Assembly: GCF_001704415.2 (NCBI RefSeq)
Contig: NC_030819.1
Coordinates: 86,835,272 to 86,899,271 of the forward strand
DNA: 64,000 bases
Reading direction: 5' to 3'
DNA from: Capra hircus
Taxonomy: Eukaryota > Chordata > Mammalia > Artiodactyla > Bovidae
This document shows positions 47,291 to 58,265 of this stretch, piece after piece (within the stretch, counting starts at the first letter, position 1; each line of letters starts with the position of its first letter). Under the pieces are notes generated by a model that did not search any database, was not told the origin of the DNA, and saw only the letters and a program-made list of their open reading frames with translations. Made by a program: the position numbers and the translations under genes.

Positions 47291-48600
47291 TATTGTTGTT
47301 GTTGTTCAGTCACTCTTTTGTGTCCGACTCTGTGAGACCCCATGGACTGCAGCACAACAAGCTTCCTTGTCCTTCACTATCTCCTGGAGCTTGCTGAAAT
47401 TCATGTTCTTTGAGTCGGTGATGACATCCAACCATCTAATTCTTTGTCCTCCCCTTGTCCTCCTGCCATCAATCCTTCCCAGCATCAGGGTCTTTGCCAA
47501 TGAGCAAGCACTTTGTATCACATGGCCAAAGTATTGGAGCTTCAGCATCAGTCCCTCTAATGAATATTCAGGATTGGTTTCCTCTAGTATTGACTGGTTT
47601 GATCTCCTTGCAGTCCAAGGAAATATCAAGAGTCTTCTCCAACATCACAGTTCAAAAGTATTGGTTCTTTGGGGTTGAACTTTCTTTATAGTACAACTTT
47701 CACATCCATACATGACTACCAGAGAAACCATAGCTTTGATTATATGGACCTTTGTAGACAAAGTAATACTTTTTTGCCTTTTAAAATGTTGACCAAAAGT
47801 TTGGTAATAGCTTTTCTTCCAAGGAGCCAGCATCTTTAATTTCATGGCTGCAGTCATCATCTGCAGTTATTTTAGAGCCTAAAAAAATAAAGTCTGTCAT
47901 TCTTTCTATTGTTTCCATCTATTTGCCATGAATTGATAGACCGGATGCACTGATCCTAGTTTTCTGAATGTTGAGTTTTAAACCAGTTTTTTTCACTCTC
48001 CTCTTTCACTTTCATCAAGAGGTTCTTTACTTCCTCTTCACTTTCTGCCATAGGGTCCTGTCATTTGCATATCTGAGGTTATTGATATTTTACCCACCAA
48101 TCTGATTCTATCTTGTGCTTCATCCAGCCCACATTTTGCATGATGTACTCTGCATGTAAGTTAAAACCCAGAGTGTCAAATATACAGCTTTGAGGTACTC
48201 TTTTCCCAATTTGGAATCAGATCATTGTTGCAGGTCTGTTTCTAACTGTTTCTTCTTGGCCTTTCTAACTGTTTCTTCTTGACCTGCATACAGATTTCTC
48301 AGGAGGTAGGAAAGGTAGTCTGGTTTCACCGTCTCTTTAAGAATTTTCCATAGTTTGCTGTGATCCATACAGTCAAAGGCTTTAAGCATAATCAATGATT
48401 GAGAGTTACATGTGTTTTTGGAATTCTCTAGGTTTTTCTATTATCCAGTTTGAACATCTGGAAATATTATTGAAGCCTAGCTTGGAGAATTGGGAGCATT
48501 ACTTTGCTAGTGTGTGAGACTGATGCAATTGTGTGGTAGTTTAAACCTTCTTTGGCATTGCCTTTCTTTGGGGTGAGAAGTAAAACTGACCTTTTCTATT
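47291..48600 (-). mobile_element. BovB LINE 3' half (antisense), diverged
   Basis: It starts with a (GTT)n run, i.e. an (AAC)n tail on the element strand rather than the (ACTGA)n seen in other copies, then 'cagtcactcttttgtgtccg'. It runs through the C-terminus, RT motif C (near 48060) and motif A (near 48370-48390, with a deletion) to 'aaaactgaccttttcta'. It contains a local duplication of 'ctaactgtttcttcttg' at 48243-48280. Probably an older subfamily. Confidence 0.9.
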
Positions 48601-50283
48601 GTATACATATATGCGTTATATATATGCAGTAATACTTAATTATAAAAAGGTATAAAAACTTTGGTAAATACAAATTTTAAAATTAAAAGTACTTTTGAAC
48701 ATGAGAGTTTTACATTAAAAGAGATTTACAAATCCAGAAATTAGATGGCACAAAAATAAAAACAATCAACTAAAGCAAAAATAAAACGTATATATACTAA
48801 AAAAGAGCATCAATTACTCATCTACACTGTTCTCACAGTTCAGAGAAAATTCTGAAACTCACATAAGTTATGTGGTTTCTCTTTTATATGGCCAACTGAC
48901 AGAGGATTGAAGATTTAGTCTTCTACATTTTAAGTAAAATGGTCTTTTAATGATATATTGTTCTTATTTTTTTTTCCATTCAACTTTGTACAGACTTGCA
49001 TGTTTCTTAACTGCTATAGTACTATAACTAATACAATAAGTTAGTGCATTTCCCCTTGCCTAAGTAAGATACTTAGTGTTAAGTAAGATACATATTATAG
49101 TTTTAAGTGACTTACGTATACATATAATTTTGAACTCCCAGCTACTCCACTTTCCAAGATGTTCCAGGAATATGGGAAATAAAGGGCATGTTAAGCCATT
49201 AAATAAGACTCATACAATCAATAAAATAGTATTGGAACATGCTAAAATGCTGCATATGAAATATTTATTTATATTTATTAATATTTCATTATTAAAAAGA
49301 AAATATGCCAATTATTGGGTGTGAGGTTTGCCAAGTGAGTCAAATCCAAAAAACTTGAATTTGAGTCCTGACTCATCTTTTTAATTGTTTTACATTGGAT
49401 CATTGCTTGTTTTCTATGTTTATCTGTAAAATTAAGATATTAATGCCTCCTTGCAGGTTACCTGTAAAGAGATCAAGTGAATAATGTATCTTATTAGTAT
49501 AGAGCCTTGGTAGGTGTAGAACAAATTGAGTAGGTTGTTATTGTGTGAGTCTTGGAGCAGTTCAGATACTTCTTTCAACGTCTCCCAAAGGTCAAATATC
49601 ATATTTTTTCTCCATTCCTTCTTGGCTCAAAATCCTTGATCATGAAAAGTTGTAATTGCATTATTTCTTATATTTGAGAAAATCACTTGGCTATGATAGC
49701 TATTTAGCCTGTTTCACACACAGAGCAAAAGAGACCTACAGTGGTATATGTGCTACCAGGGGAAGAGGAGTTGGATTTAGCTGTTTCTCATAACCTCTGG
49801 GTCATTCAAACCCATGTGGTCCTTCAGTATTCTAATAGTCTTTGCTTTGCTAAATTCAGCATATTTCAGTGCAATCATTTCCAATACTCAAAGCTATTTT
49901 TCCATTTTGTTTCTTGATACATTTTTTTCAAAATACCTTTCAAAAGGTTAGGACATATTCCAAGAGCATTCACAGATTACTATCACTTTTTCAATTTTCT
50001 TGTTTCAGTTTTAAAAAAAGAAAGAAAGGAAGGAAAAAAGAAAGCCTCTGGAATTGTTCTTTAAAGTTGAGAAATATATTGTCTGAGAGAGGAGTTTGAT
50101 GAATATTTTCTAATTTTTCACTCCATATGCTTCTGTCATTCAATATGTTTTGTGATTATATTTTTTATGTTGAAGTTCTTGAGATATGAGTGAAATTTAG
50201 TAAATATAATAGAGAGCTCTAATTGAAAATACTTTAGTTCCATTTTTAAATAATGTTTAATTTAAAATATATTTAATTTCACC
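48601..50283. other. AT-rich unique intergenic sequence
   Basis: No coding, RNA or repeat signal recognised. A purine-rich run (aaaaaagaaagaaaggaagg) lies near 50013-50042. Confidence 0.55.
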
Positions 50284-50293
50284 AATGTCTTTA
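50284..50293. repeat. BovB target-site duplication, left copy (10 bp)
   Basis: 'aatgtcttta' is repeated exactly at 55240-55249, so the first BovB base is about 50294. Confidence 0.88.
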
Positions 50294-50329
50294 CTAAGTG
50301 CAGGCAGCTGCAGCCGGCGCACTAAGTTT

Positions 50330-50720
50330 GGCCGAGAGGAGCTACCCCACGTCCGAGGTCAGGGGCAATGGCCTAGAGTGCCAGGCTGCAATGGCCTAGG
50401 AATGGCTGAGAGAAGCTACCCCACGTCTGAGGTCAGGGGTGACGGCCGGGAGGAGCTACCCCTAGTCTGAAGTCAGGGATGATGGCCGAGAGGAGCCACC
50501 CTGCATCCGAGGCCAGGGGCAGTGGCCGGGAGGAGCAACCCCACATTCAAGGAGCAGTGGCTGCGCGGGCGCAGGAGGGCCTAAAGGAGCCATCCCACGT
50601 TGAAGGTCAGGAAGGGCAGTGGTGAGGAGATAACCCTCATCCAAGGTAAGGAGCAGCGGCTGCACTTTGCTGGAGCAGCCGTGAAGAGATACTCCATGCC
50701 CAAGGTAAGGGAAACCTAAG
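50330..50720 (+). promoter_or_regulatory. GC-rich tandem monomers at the BovB 5' end
   Basis: About eight imperfect units begin near 50330, 50403, 50444, 50484, 50524, 50582, 50621 and 50681. The core is 'ggccgagaggagctacccca' followed by 'cgtccgaggtcagggg'. Basic spacing is 39-41 nt, with some units carrying about 20-30 extra nt. CpG and GC content stand out sharply from the AT-rich surroundings. Position suggests a monomeric promoter like that of some L1 families, but that is inference. Confidence 0.8.
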
Positions 50721-50724
50721 TAAG

Positions 50725-51135
50725 ATGGTAGGTGTTGCAAGAGGGCATCAGAGGGCAGACACACTGAAACCATACTCACAGAAAACTAGTCAATCTAATC
50801 ACACTAGGACCATAGCCATGTCTAACTCAATGAAACCAAGCCATGCCTGTGGGGCCACTCAAGATGAGCGGGTCACGGTGGAGAGGCCTGACAGCATGTG
50901 GTCCACTGGAGAAGGGAATGGCAAACCACTTCAGTATTCTTGCCTTGAGAACCCCATGAACAGTATGAAAAGGCAAAATAATAGGATACTGAAAGAGGAA
51001 CTCCCCAGGTCATTAGGTGCCCAATATGTTACTGGAGATCAGTGGAGAAATAACTCTAGAAAGAAAGAAGGGATGGAGCCAAAGCAAAAACAATACCCAG
51101 CTGTGGATGTGACTGGTGATAGAAGCAGGGTCTGA
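50725..51135 (+). pseudogene. BovB ORF1-like frame, function unknown
   Basis: A 136-codon open frame (MVGVARGHQRADTLKP to VTGDRSRV) lies between the monomers and the endonuclease frame. I recognise no domain; it is basic and Ser/Asn-rich. Residues around TGEGNGKPLQYSCLENPM are encoded by the same DNA that forms the Bov-A part of the SINEs (50906-50963). RTE-type elements often have a short first frame of doubtful function. Whether this one was ever translated cannot be told from a single copy. Confidence 0.5.
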
Positions 51136-51180
51136 TGATGTAAAAAGCAATATTGCATAGGAACCTGCAATATCAGGTCC

Positions 51181-53139
51181 ATGAATCAAGGCAAATTGGA
51201 AGTGGTCAAACAAGAGATGGCAACAGCGAACGTCGACATTCTAGGAATCAGCAAACTAAAATGGACTGGAATGGGTGAATTTAACTCAGATGACCATTAT
51301 ATCTACTACTGCAGGCAGGAATCCCTCAGAAGAAATGGAGTAGCCATGATGGTCAACAAAAGAGTGTGAAATGCAGTACTTGGATGCAATCTAAAAAATG
51401 ACAGAATGATCTCTGTTCGTCTCCAAGGCAAACCATTCAATATCACGGTAATCCAAGTCTATGCCCCAACCAGTAATGCTGAAGAAGCTGAAGTTGAAAG
51501 GTTTTATGAAGACCTACAAGACCTTTTAGAACAAACACATAAAAAAGATGTCCTTTTCATTATAGGATGCCAGGAGCCAGCACAGGAGATCCCACCCATG
51601 ACAAGGTCATGTGGAGAGGCATGATGGGCAAGGTGAGTCAGGTCTCAAGTGGTCCTCTGTCTGAGCATCTACCCTGAAACCAAAATCTGTCTGTTTACTG
51701 TCTGCTATACTATACTCTTCTGACGTTACCACCTTTTCTCTGGAAAGAGTTAATTCAGAGCTCCAACAGTCTCCTGCATGTAAAAAGAATGTCTTGGCTT
51801 AAACCCCTTTGATGGCTTTCTCACTTATCTGACCAGACTTTACAACTTGTGGATTGTTTACAGCCCTCAACCTTGAGAGGCACAAAGCTCAAAACATCTT
51901 AAAGATATTGAGCCTATTAGAGCTAAGAATTAGTTTGTTGAAGGCTTCCATTGTTGAGTTAATGTTTGCCACCAGGCCCCCATATCCTTTATCTTTTAGG
52001 CACCTGGGAAGATATTAATCAATGTAATTGGGATGCAAAAATAGGAATATAGCAGTTTTGATGTTAGCAATACTAGACTTTGAGTTAATTACTTTTCTCT
52101 TTGTTATAAATCACTGTACTCCTTTTCATTGTTATAAATTGTTGTATTCTTGATATGTAAGAATGTAACTCTATTTAGTGCTTTCTGAGAGTGGCACCAG
52201 ACTTTGGGAAGAACAACACTATTAACGTTATCAGAAAAGGGCTGTAAAATGTTCATTGGCCCTCCGACCAGAAGATGATATAAATCACCTAAGACTTATG
52301 TATACAACTATGTGTGCAGAGAGAAAGCCTTGTCTTGATAAGAGTCAGGGCTGTTGACACTGCATAATTTTGTATTATCCATTGATCTCTATAAAATCAA
52401 GAGTATATAAGGCCTTTCTGGACAATGGAGGATGGGCCAGTCACTGGACTGGTTTCCCCCATGTCTTTTCTTACTCTATTTTCTGGCTGAATTCCCATCT
52501 GGCTGGTGGAGACTCACCATGTATACTTATATGCCCTGGCTTTTAAGATCCACGTGAGAGGGATCCCAAGGCGAGGCACCCCCCGCTATTCAAGAGGACG
52601 CCGGTGGCCTAACGTACATGGTGCATGTTCCTTGTCTGGAACTTTATTGGTTTTCCACATAAACCAAGTTATTCAGCCTCTTTTCTCCACTAAATTTCCT
52701 ACTATACTATTTCTTCCTAATCTCTATTATATTTCTAAATACACAACTTTTTCCTCACCATGCTGTCTCCCCCTCGAATTACCCTGGATCCACCGGGGCT
52801 GGACCCTGGCAATAGTGGACTGGAATGCAAAGTAGGAAGTCAATAAACACCTGGAGTAAAGACAAATTTGGACTTGAAATGAGGAATCAAGCAGGGCAAA
52901 GACTAATAGAGTTTTGCCAAGAAAATGGACTGGTCATAGCAAACATCCTCTTCCAACAACACAAGAGAAGACTCTACACATGGACATCACCAGATGGTCA
53001 ACACCAAAATCAGATGGATTATATTCTTTGTAGCCAAAGATGGAGAAGCTCTATACAGTCAACAACAACAACAAAAAGACCAGGAGCTGACTGTGGCTCA
53101 GATCATGAACTCCTTATTACCAAATTCAGACTTAAATGA
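51181..53139 (+). pseudogene. BovB ORF2 endonuclease domain, split by an LTR
   Basis: The APE-like endonuclease starts at MNQGKLEVVKQEMA. The region expected to hold the catalytic Glu reads ILGISKLKWTG with Lys25 (aaa 51253-51255), where the family has Glu. A stop at 51367-51369 ends the first piece. 51406-51567 continues (FNITVIQVYAPTSNAEEAEV). The solo LTR lies at 51568-52811. After it come TVDWNAK (family DWNAK, Asp kept), 52825-53139 with QMDYILCSQRW and GADCGSDHELL (Asp and His kept), and a stop. The glutamate claim rests on family knowledge, since no other copy in the window reaches it. Confidence 0.88.
51568..52811. mobile_element. Solo LTR of a ruminant endogenous retrovirus (class II type), 1,244 bp
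   Basis: It starts TGCCAGGAGCCAGC and ends GCTGGACCCTGGCA, so the termini are TG...CA within a longer imperfect inverted repeat. It is flanked by 6-bp direct repeats with two differences (atagga 51562-51567, atagtg 52812-52817), the length usual for ERVK-type integrases. BovB coding sequence is continuous across it. TATATAA at 52404-52410 on the plus strand would fit a U3/R boundary with about 400 nt to the 3' end. An AATAAA lies on the minus strand (52643-52648), so the orientation is left open. No internal gag, pol or env sequence is present. Confidence 0.85.
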
Positions 53140-53326
53140 AGAAAGTAGGGAAAACCTCTAGACCATTCAGGAATGACCTAAATCAAATCCCTTATGACTA
53201 TACAGTGGAAGTGAGAAGTAGATTTAAATGACTAGATCTGATAGATACAGTGCCTGATGAACTATGGAATGAGGTTCATGACATTGTACAGGAGACAGGG
53301 ATCAAGACCATCTTCATGGGAAAGAA

Positions 53327-54202
53327 ATGCAAAAAAGCAAAATGGCTGTCTGGGGTAGCCTTACAAATAGCTGTCAAAAGAAGAGAGGTGAAAACAAAGG
53401 AGATAAGGAAAGATATAAGCATCTGAATGCAGAATTCCAAAGAACAGCAAGAAGAGATAAGAAAGCCTTCTTCAGTGATCAATGCAAAGAAATAGAGGAA
53501 AACAACAGAATGAGAAAGGCTAGAGATCTCTTCAAGAAAATTAGAGATACCAAGGGAACATTTCATGCAAAGATGGGTCCGATAAAGGACAGAAATGGTA
53601 TGGACCTAACAGAAGCAGAAGATATTAAGAAGACGTGGCAAGAATACACAGAAGAACTGAACAAAAAAGATCCTCATGTCCTGGATAATCACAAAGGTGT
53701 GATCACTCATCTAGAGCCAGACATCCTGGAATGTGAAGTCAAGTGGGCCTTAGAAAGCATCACTACAAACAAAGATAGTGGAGATGATGGCATTCCAGTT
53801 GAGCTATTTCAAATTCTGAAAGATGATGCTTTGAAAGTGGTGTACTCAATATGCCAGCAAATTTGGAACACTCAGCAGTGGCCACAGGACTGGAAAAGGT
53901 CAGTTTTCTTTCCAATCCCAAAGAAAGGCAATGCCAAAGAATGCTCAAACTACCACACAATGACACTCATCTCACGTGCTAGTAAAATAATGCTCAAAAT
54001 TCTCCAAGCCAGGCTTCAGCAATACGTGAACCGTGAACTTCCTGATGTTCAAGCTAGTTTTAGAAAAGAAAGAGGAACCAGAGATCAAGTTGCCCACACT
54101 TGCTACATCATGGAAAAAGCAAGAAAGTTCCAGAAAAACATCTATGTCTGCTTTATTGACAATGCCAGAGCCTTTGACTGTGTGGATTACAATCAACTGT
54201 AG
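53327..54202 (+). pseudogene. BovB ORF2: central domain and RT up to motif A
   Basis: The longest BovB frame here, 291 codons. The N-terminal part is Lys/Arg/Glu-rich (HLNAEFQRTARRDKKAFFSDQC), then EPDILECEVKWALESITTNK, then the RT entry (GDDGIPVELFQILKDDALK; WPQDWKRSVFFPIPKKGNA) and motif A FIDNARAFDCVD with the Asp present. It ends at a TAG after YNQL. The family protein primes cDNA synthesis at the nick. Upstream (53140-53326) the coding sequence continues in another frame with stops. The ATG is merely the first in this piece, not a natural start. Confidence 0.9.
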
Positions 54203-54216
54203 AAAAGCTGAGAGAG

Positions 54217-54609
54217 ATGGGAATACCAGACCACCTGACCTGCCTCTTGAGAAACCTGTATGCGGATCAGGAAGCAACAGTTAGAACTGGACATGGAACC
54301 ACAGACTGGTTCCAAATAGGAAAAGGAGTACATCAAGGCTGTATATTGTCACCCTGCTTTCTTAACTTCTATGCAGAGTACATCAAAAGAAATGCTAGGC
54401 TGGAAGAAACACAAGCTGGAATCAAGACTGCCGGGAGAAATATCAATAACCTCAGATATGCAGATGACACCACCCTTATGGCAGAAAGTGAAGAGGTACT
54501 AAAAAGCCTCTTGATGAAAGTGAAAGTGGAGAGCGTAAAAGTTGTCTTAAAGCTCAACCTTCAGAAAATGAAGATCATGGTATCTGGTCCCATCATTTCA
54601 TGGAAGTAG
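54217..54609 (+). pseudogene. BovB ORF2: RT motifs B and C
   Basis: 130 codons. KGVHQGCILSPC is motif B, and RYADDTTLMAESEEV is motif C with YADD intact (codons 54457-54468). VVLKLNLQKMKIMVSGP follows and the frame stops at 54609 (SWK then stop, where WEID is expected). It is separated from the preceding piece by a stop and frame change at 54202-54216. Catalytic aspartates of both RT motifs survive in this copy even though the reading frame does not. Confidence 0.9.
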
Positions 54610-55225
54610 ATGGAGAAACAGTGGAAAGAGTGTCAGACTTTATCTTTTTGGGCTCCAAAATCACTACAGATGGTGACTGCAGCCATGAAATTAAAAGACA
54701 CTTACTCCTTGGAAGAAAAGTTATGACCAACCTAGATAGCATATTCAAAAGCAGAGACATTACTTTTCCGACTAAGGTCCATCTAGTCAAGGCTATGGTT
54801 TTCCATTAGTTGTGTATGGATATGAGAGTTAGACTGTGAAGAAGGCTGAGCACCAAAGAACTGATGCTTTCAAACTGTGGTGTTGCAGAAGACTCTTGAG
54901 AGTCCTTTGGACTGCAAGAAGATCCAACCAGTCCATTCTGAAGGAGATCAGCCCTGGGATTTCTTTGGAAGAAATGATGCTAAAGCTGAAACTCCACTAC
55001 TCTGGCCACCTCATGCGAACAGTTGACTCATTGGAAAAGACTTTGATGCTGGGAGGGCTTGTGAGCAGGAAGAGAAGGGGACGACCGAGGATGAGATGGC
55101 TGGATGGCATCACTGACTCGATGGACATGAATCTGTTTGAACTCCGAGAGTTGGCAATGGTCAGGGAGGCCTGGCGTGCTGCGATTCATGTGGTCGCAAA
55201 GAGTCGGGCACGACTGAGCGACTGA
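54600..55225 (+). pseudogene. BovB ORF2 C-terminal region
   Basis: Two pieces: 54600-54809 (VSDFIFLGSKITTDGDCSHE, then LLGRKVMTNLDSIFKSRDIT) and 54836-55225 (KLWCCRRLLRVLWTARRSNQ, then MRWLDGITDSMDMNLFELRE and EAWRAAIHVVAKSRARLSD). A shift at about 54800-54835 separates them. The second Cys replaces Trp in the usual LWCWRR block. The function of this region is not well defined; it is the part most often kept in 5'-truncated copies. Confidence 0.9.
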
Positions 55226-55239
55226 ACTGAACTGAACTG

Positions 55240-55249
55240 AATGTCTTTA
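55240..55249. repeat. BovB target-site duplication, right copy (10 bp)
   Basis: Exact copy of 50284-50293, immediately after the actgaactga tail. Confidence 0.88.
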
Positions 55250-56228
55250 TTTAAAAGTTATATATATATAGAAAGTGACATGAAATATAAGTTATAGCTT
55301 TGTAGCATAAGGATGTGAAAATACTTCCTTGTCCTTATTTTCCACATGATATTCTGTTTATAAACCAGGCCATTGCTGATCAAAAATTTAAATTGGCAGG
55401 TCAGGTATCCATCCGAGAATACTTCTTTTTCCCTAACCTTTAATTTGAAAACCAATAAATATTTTTAGTCCCCGTTCACTACATTCTAAACCTCCATGAT
55501 TATTTTGAAAGTGTGGGAGAAGTAACTTGAAGAAGTGTTATTCTGAGCAAACACCAACCTCATTCAATTTTGATAAGTTTGAAAGTATGTTTCATTTCTG
55601 CTTATATAAAGCTATTGGATTTGATTTATATTTTCAAGCAGAGTTCTGGAGAGTTTTGTTTCCAAACTCTGAAGAAAAATTGAACTCACCAGACTTTGAA
55701 AATCAACAGTAGACATAGTAAAATTCTTCAATGCCTCCCTACAGCTGTCAAGATAAAATACCAGCTCCTTAGTACAGCAACAAAGCTCTCCCTGTATGAC
55801 TCAGAAACACTCAGTTACTCCCATCCCTGAACAAGCCATTTTCTCAGCCACACAGGATGACTTGCAGTTCCTAAATACACAAGGCTAACTGTCACTCCTA
55901 CTCACAGTATATTATTTTTCCAATTGACTTTCTCCTGCCAACACCTGCTTATCACTGAGGAAATTAATTAACATTAGTAAAGTCCCTTATGATTAAATGC
56001 TGTAGCAAGAAGGAGCCTAAAGAGTGTCACATAAAATAAAGCTATGGAAACAAATGGATTCCCTTCTGAATATTAAAATGGAACTTCATTCCAGAAATCT
56101 GTGGGATTTCTGGGCACTTTCTCTTCTAGAGTTCACACTGACCAGAGGTGCTTTTTGCTTCGACTCTTAATTTCATGCTGCATAGTTGGTACTTAATACA
56201 CATGGGACTGAGTATGTGTAGAGAAAGT
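55250..56228. other. Unique intergenic sequence
   Basis: No coding, repeat or RNA signal recognised. Confidence 0.55.
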
Positions 56229-56239
56229 GTATATTAAGA

Positions 56240-56515
56240 GAGAGAAGGCAATGGCACCCCACTCCAGAACCCTTGCCTGGGAAATCCCAGACTGAGGAGC
56301 CTGGCAGGCTTCAGTCCATGGGGTCACTGAGACTCGGACACGACTGAGTGACTTCACTTTCACTTTTCACTTTCATGCATTGGAGAAGGAAATGGTAACC
56401 CATTCCACTGTTCTTGCCTGGAGAATCCCAGGAGCAGAGGAGCCTGGTGGGCTGCCATCCACAGGGTCGCACAGAGTCAGACACGACTGAAGCGATTTAG
56501 CAGCAGCAGCAGCAG
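56240..56515 (+). repeat. Bov-A2 SINE (dimeric) with CAG tail and 11-bp TSD
   Basis: Two Bov-A units (56240-56343 and 56383-56494) are joined by a 'cttcactttcacttttcact' linker. The tail is (agc)n. The TSD gtatattaaga at 56229-56239 and 56516-56526 is exact. It has no tRNA-like head, as expected for Bov-A2, and the clean structure suggests a young insertion. Confidence 0.97.
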
Positions 56516-56526
56516 GTATATTAAGA

Positions 56527-56966
56527 ACAATTGGAAAGATTGTCTAAATAAAGTTTCTAAAAGTCTCAAACGGCAATGTGCAAAATTGTGTTAACCAAGT
56601 GAAAACAGTTATGCTATTTGAATTAAACCATCTGCTCCAATGCTGATATGTAGAGGAAAAGATTATTGGTTTTTAAAAAAGATTAAAAAAATCTTTGTTG
56701 TTGTACATTAGTTTTGTTTTGTTTAAGGGGCAGGTGGAAGAAGAAATAAAAACAATTAGACTGTAACAGTTAACATTTTCCTGATGTAGTCTAGCTAAGA
56801 GAGGGCAGAATTCAGAAAAGGATACCTGTACCGACAATGTACAAAAATGGATGGAACTTACAACATAAAATTTGAACTCTATATTGATGGATTGATTTGA
56901 AAGAGATAAAAGTAGGTAGAGGAAATAAAGATGACTTCCACATTTCTTGTTTGAACATTGGAGTGA
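56527..56966. other. Unique intergenic sequence
   Basis: Nothing recognised. Confidence 0.55.
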
Positions 56967-58265
56967 ATTCAGTTCAGTTTGGTAGTTCAGTCGTGTTCAA
57001 CTCTTAGTGACCCCGTGGACTGCGGCATGCCAGGCTTCCCCATCCGTCACCTACTCCTGGAACTTATTCAAACACATGTTCATTGAATCAGTGATACTAT
57101 CCAGCTATATCATCCTCTGTCATCCCTTTCTCCTCCTGCTTTCAATTTTTCCCAGCATCAGGGGCTTTTCTAATGAGTCAGCTCTTCGCATCAGGTGGCC
57201 AAAGTATTGGAGTTTCAGCTTCAGCATCAGTGCTTCCAATGAATATTCAGGACTGATTTCTGTAGGATGGACTGGTTGGATCTCCTTGCAGTCCAAGGGA
57301 CTCTCAAGAGTATTCTCCAACACCACAGTTCAAAAGCAATTATTTGGTGCTCAGCTTTCTTTATAGTCAAACTCTCACATCCTACATGACTACTGGAAAA
57401 AACATAGCTTTGATTAGACGGACCTTTGTTGGCAAAGTAATGTCTCTGCTTTTGAATATGCTGTCTAGGTTGGTCATAACTTTTCTTCCAAGGAGCAAGT
57501 GTCTTTTAATTTCATGGCTGCAGTCACCATCAGCAGTAGCTTTGGAGCCCCCAAAAATGAAGTCTGTGACTGTCCATTGTTTCCCCATCTATTTGCCATG
57601 AAGTGATAGGACTAGATGCCATGATCTTAGTTTTCTAAATGTTGAATTTTCAGCCAACTTTTTCACTCTCCTCTTTCACTTTCATCAAAAGGCTGTATTA
57701 GTTCTTCATTTTCTGCCATAAGGGTGGGGTCATTTGCATATCTGAGGTTATTGCTATTTATTCTGGCCATCTTGACTTTAGCTTGTATTTCATAAAGTCT
57801 GGAGTTTTGCATGATGTACTCTTCAAATAAGTTAAATAAGCAGGGCAACAATATACAGCCTTGACATATTCCTTTCCAAATTTGGAACCAGTCTATTTCA
57901 TGTCTTTTTCTAACTGTTGCTTCTTGATCTGCATGTAGATTTCTCAGCAGGCAGGTCAGGTGGTCTGGTATACCCATCTCTTTAAGAATTTTCCACAGTT
58001 TCTTGTGATCCACATACTCAAAGGCTTTGGCATAGTCAATAAATCAGAAGTAGATGTTTTTCTGGAACTCTCTTGCTTTTTCAATGATCCAACAGAAGTT
58101 GGTAATTTGATCTCGGGTTCCTCTGACTTTTCTAAATCCAGCTTGTACATCTACAAGTTCAAAGTTCATGTACTGTTGAAGCTTGGCTTGGAGAATTTTG
58201 ACCATTACTTTACTGTCATGTAAGATGAGTGCAATTGTGTGATAGTTTACATATTCTTTGGATAA
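56967..58265 (-). mobile_element. BovB LINE 3' half (antisense)
   Basis: It runs from the 3' tail (attcagttcagtttggtagt) through the C-terminus and RT to 'atagtttacatattctttgg'. Minus pieces are 57663-58013 (WKILKEMGIPDHLTCLLRNL, then RYANDPTLMAENEE with YAND instead of YADD) and 58044-58295. The motif C change removes a catalytic Asp. 5'-truncated, with a scrambled end near 58265-58300. Confidence 0.92.

Larger units (their letters stand above)
50294..55239 (+). mobile_element. Near full-length BovB LINE, split by a solo LTR
   Basis: Flanked by the TSD 'aatgtcttta' at 50284-50293 and 55240-55249. Order: a GC-rich 5' region with ~40-nt monomers (50330-50720), a small ORF1-like frame (50725-51135), endonuclease (51181 to about 53139, interrupted by an LTR at 51568-52811), central domain and RT (53327-54609), C-terminus (54600-55225) and the actgaactgaa tail. 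Without the LTR it is about 3.7 kb, suiting a complete BovB. Every domain has stops or shifts, and the endonuclease Glu is changed. Confidence 0.94.

Noticed and set aside
50285..50700. A CpG-island promoter of a host gene
   Set aside because: The TSD places the GC-rich stretch inside the BovB insertion, and no host exon follows.
51568..52811. A provirus with coding genes
   Set aside because: Only one LTR-like unit is present and the BovB sequence resumes directly after it. The frame 52506-52835 is not retroviral.
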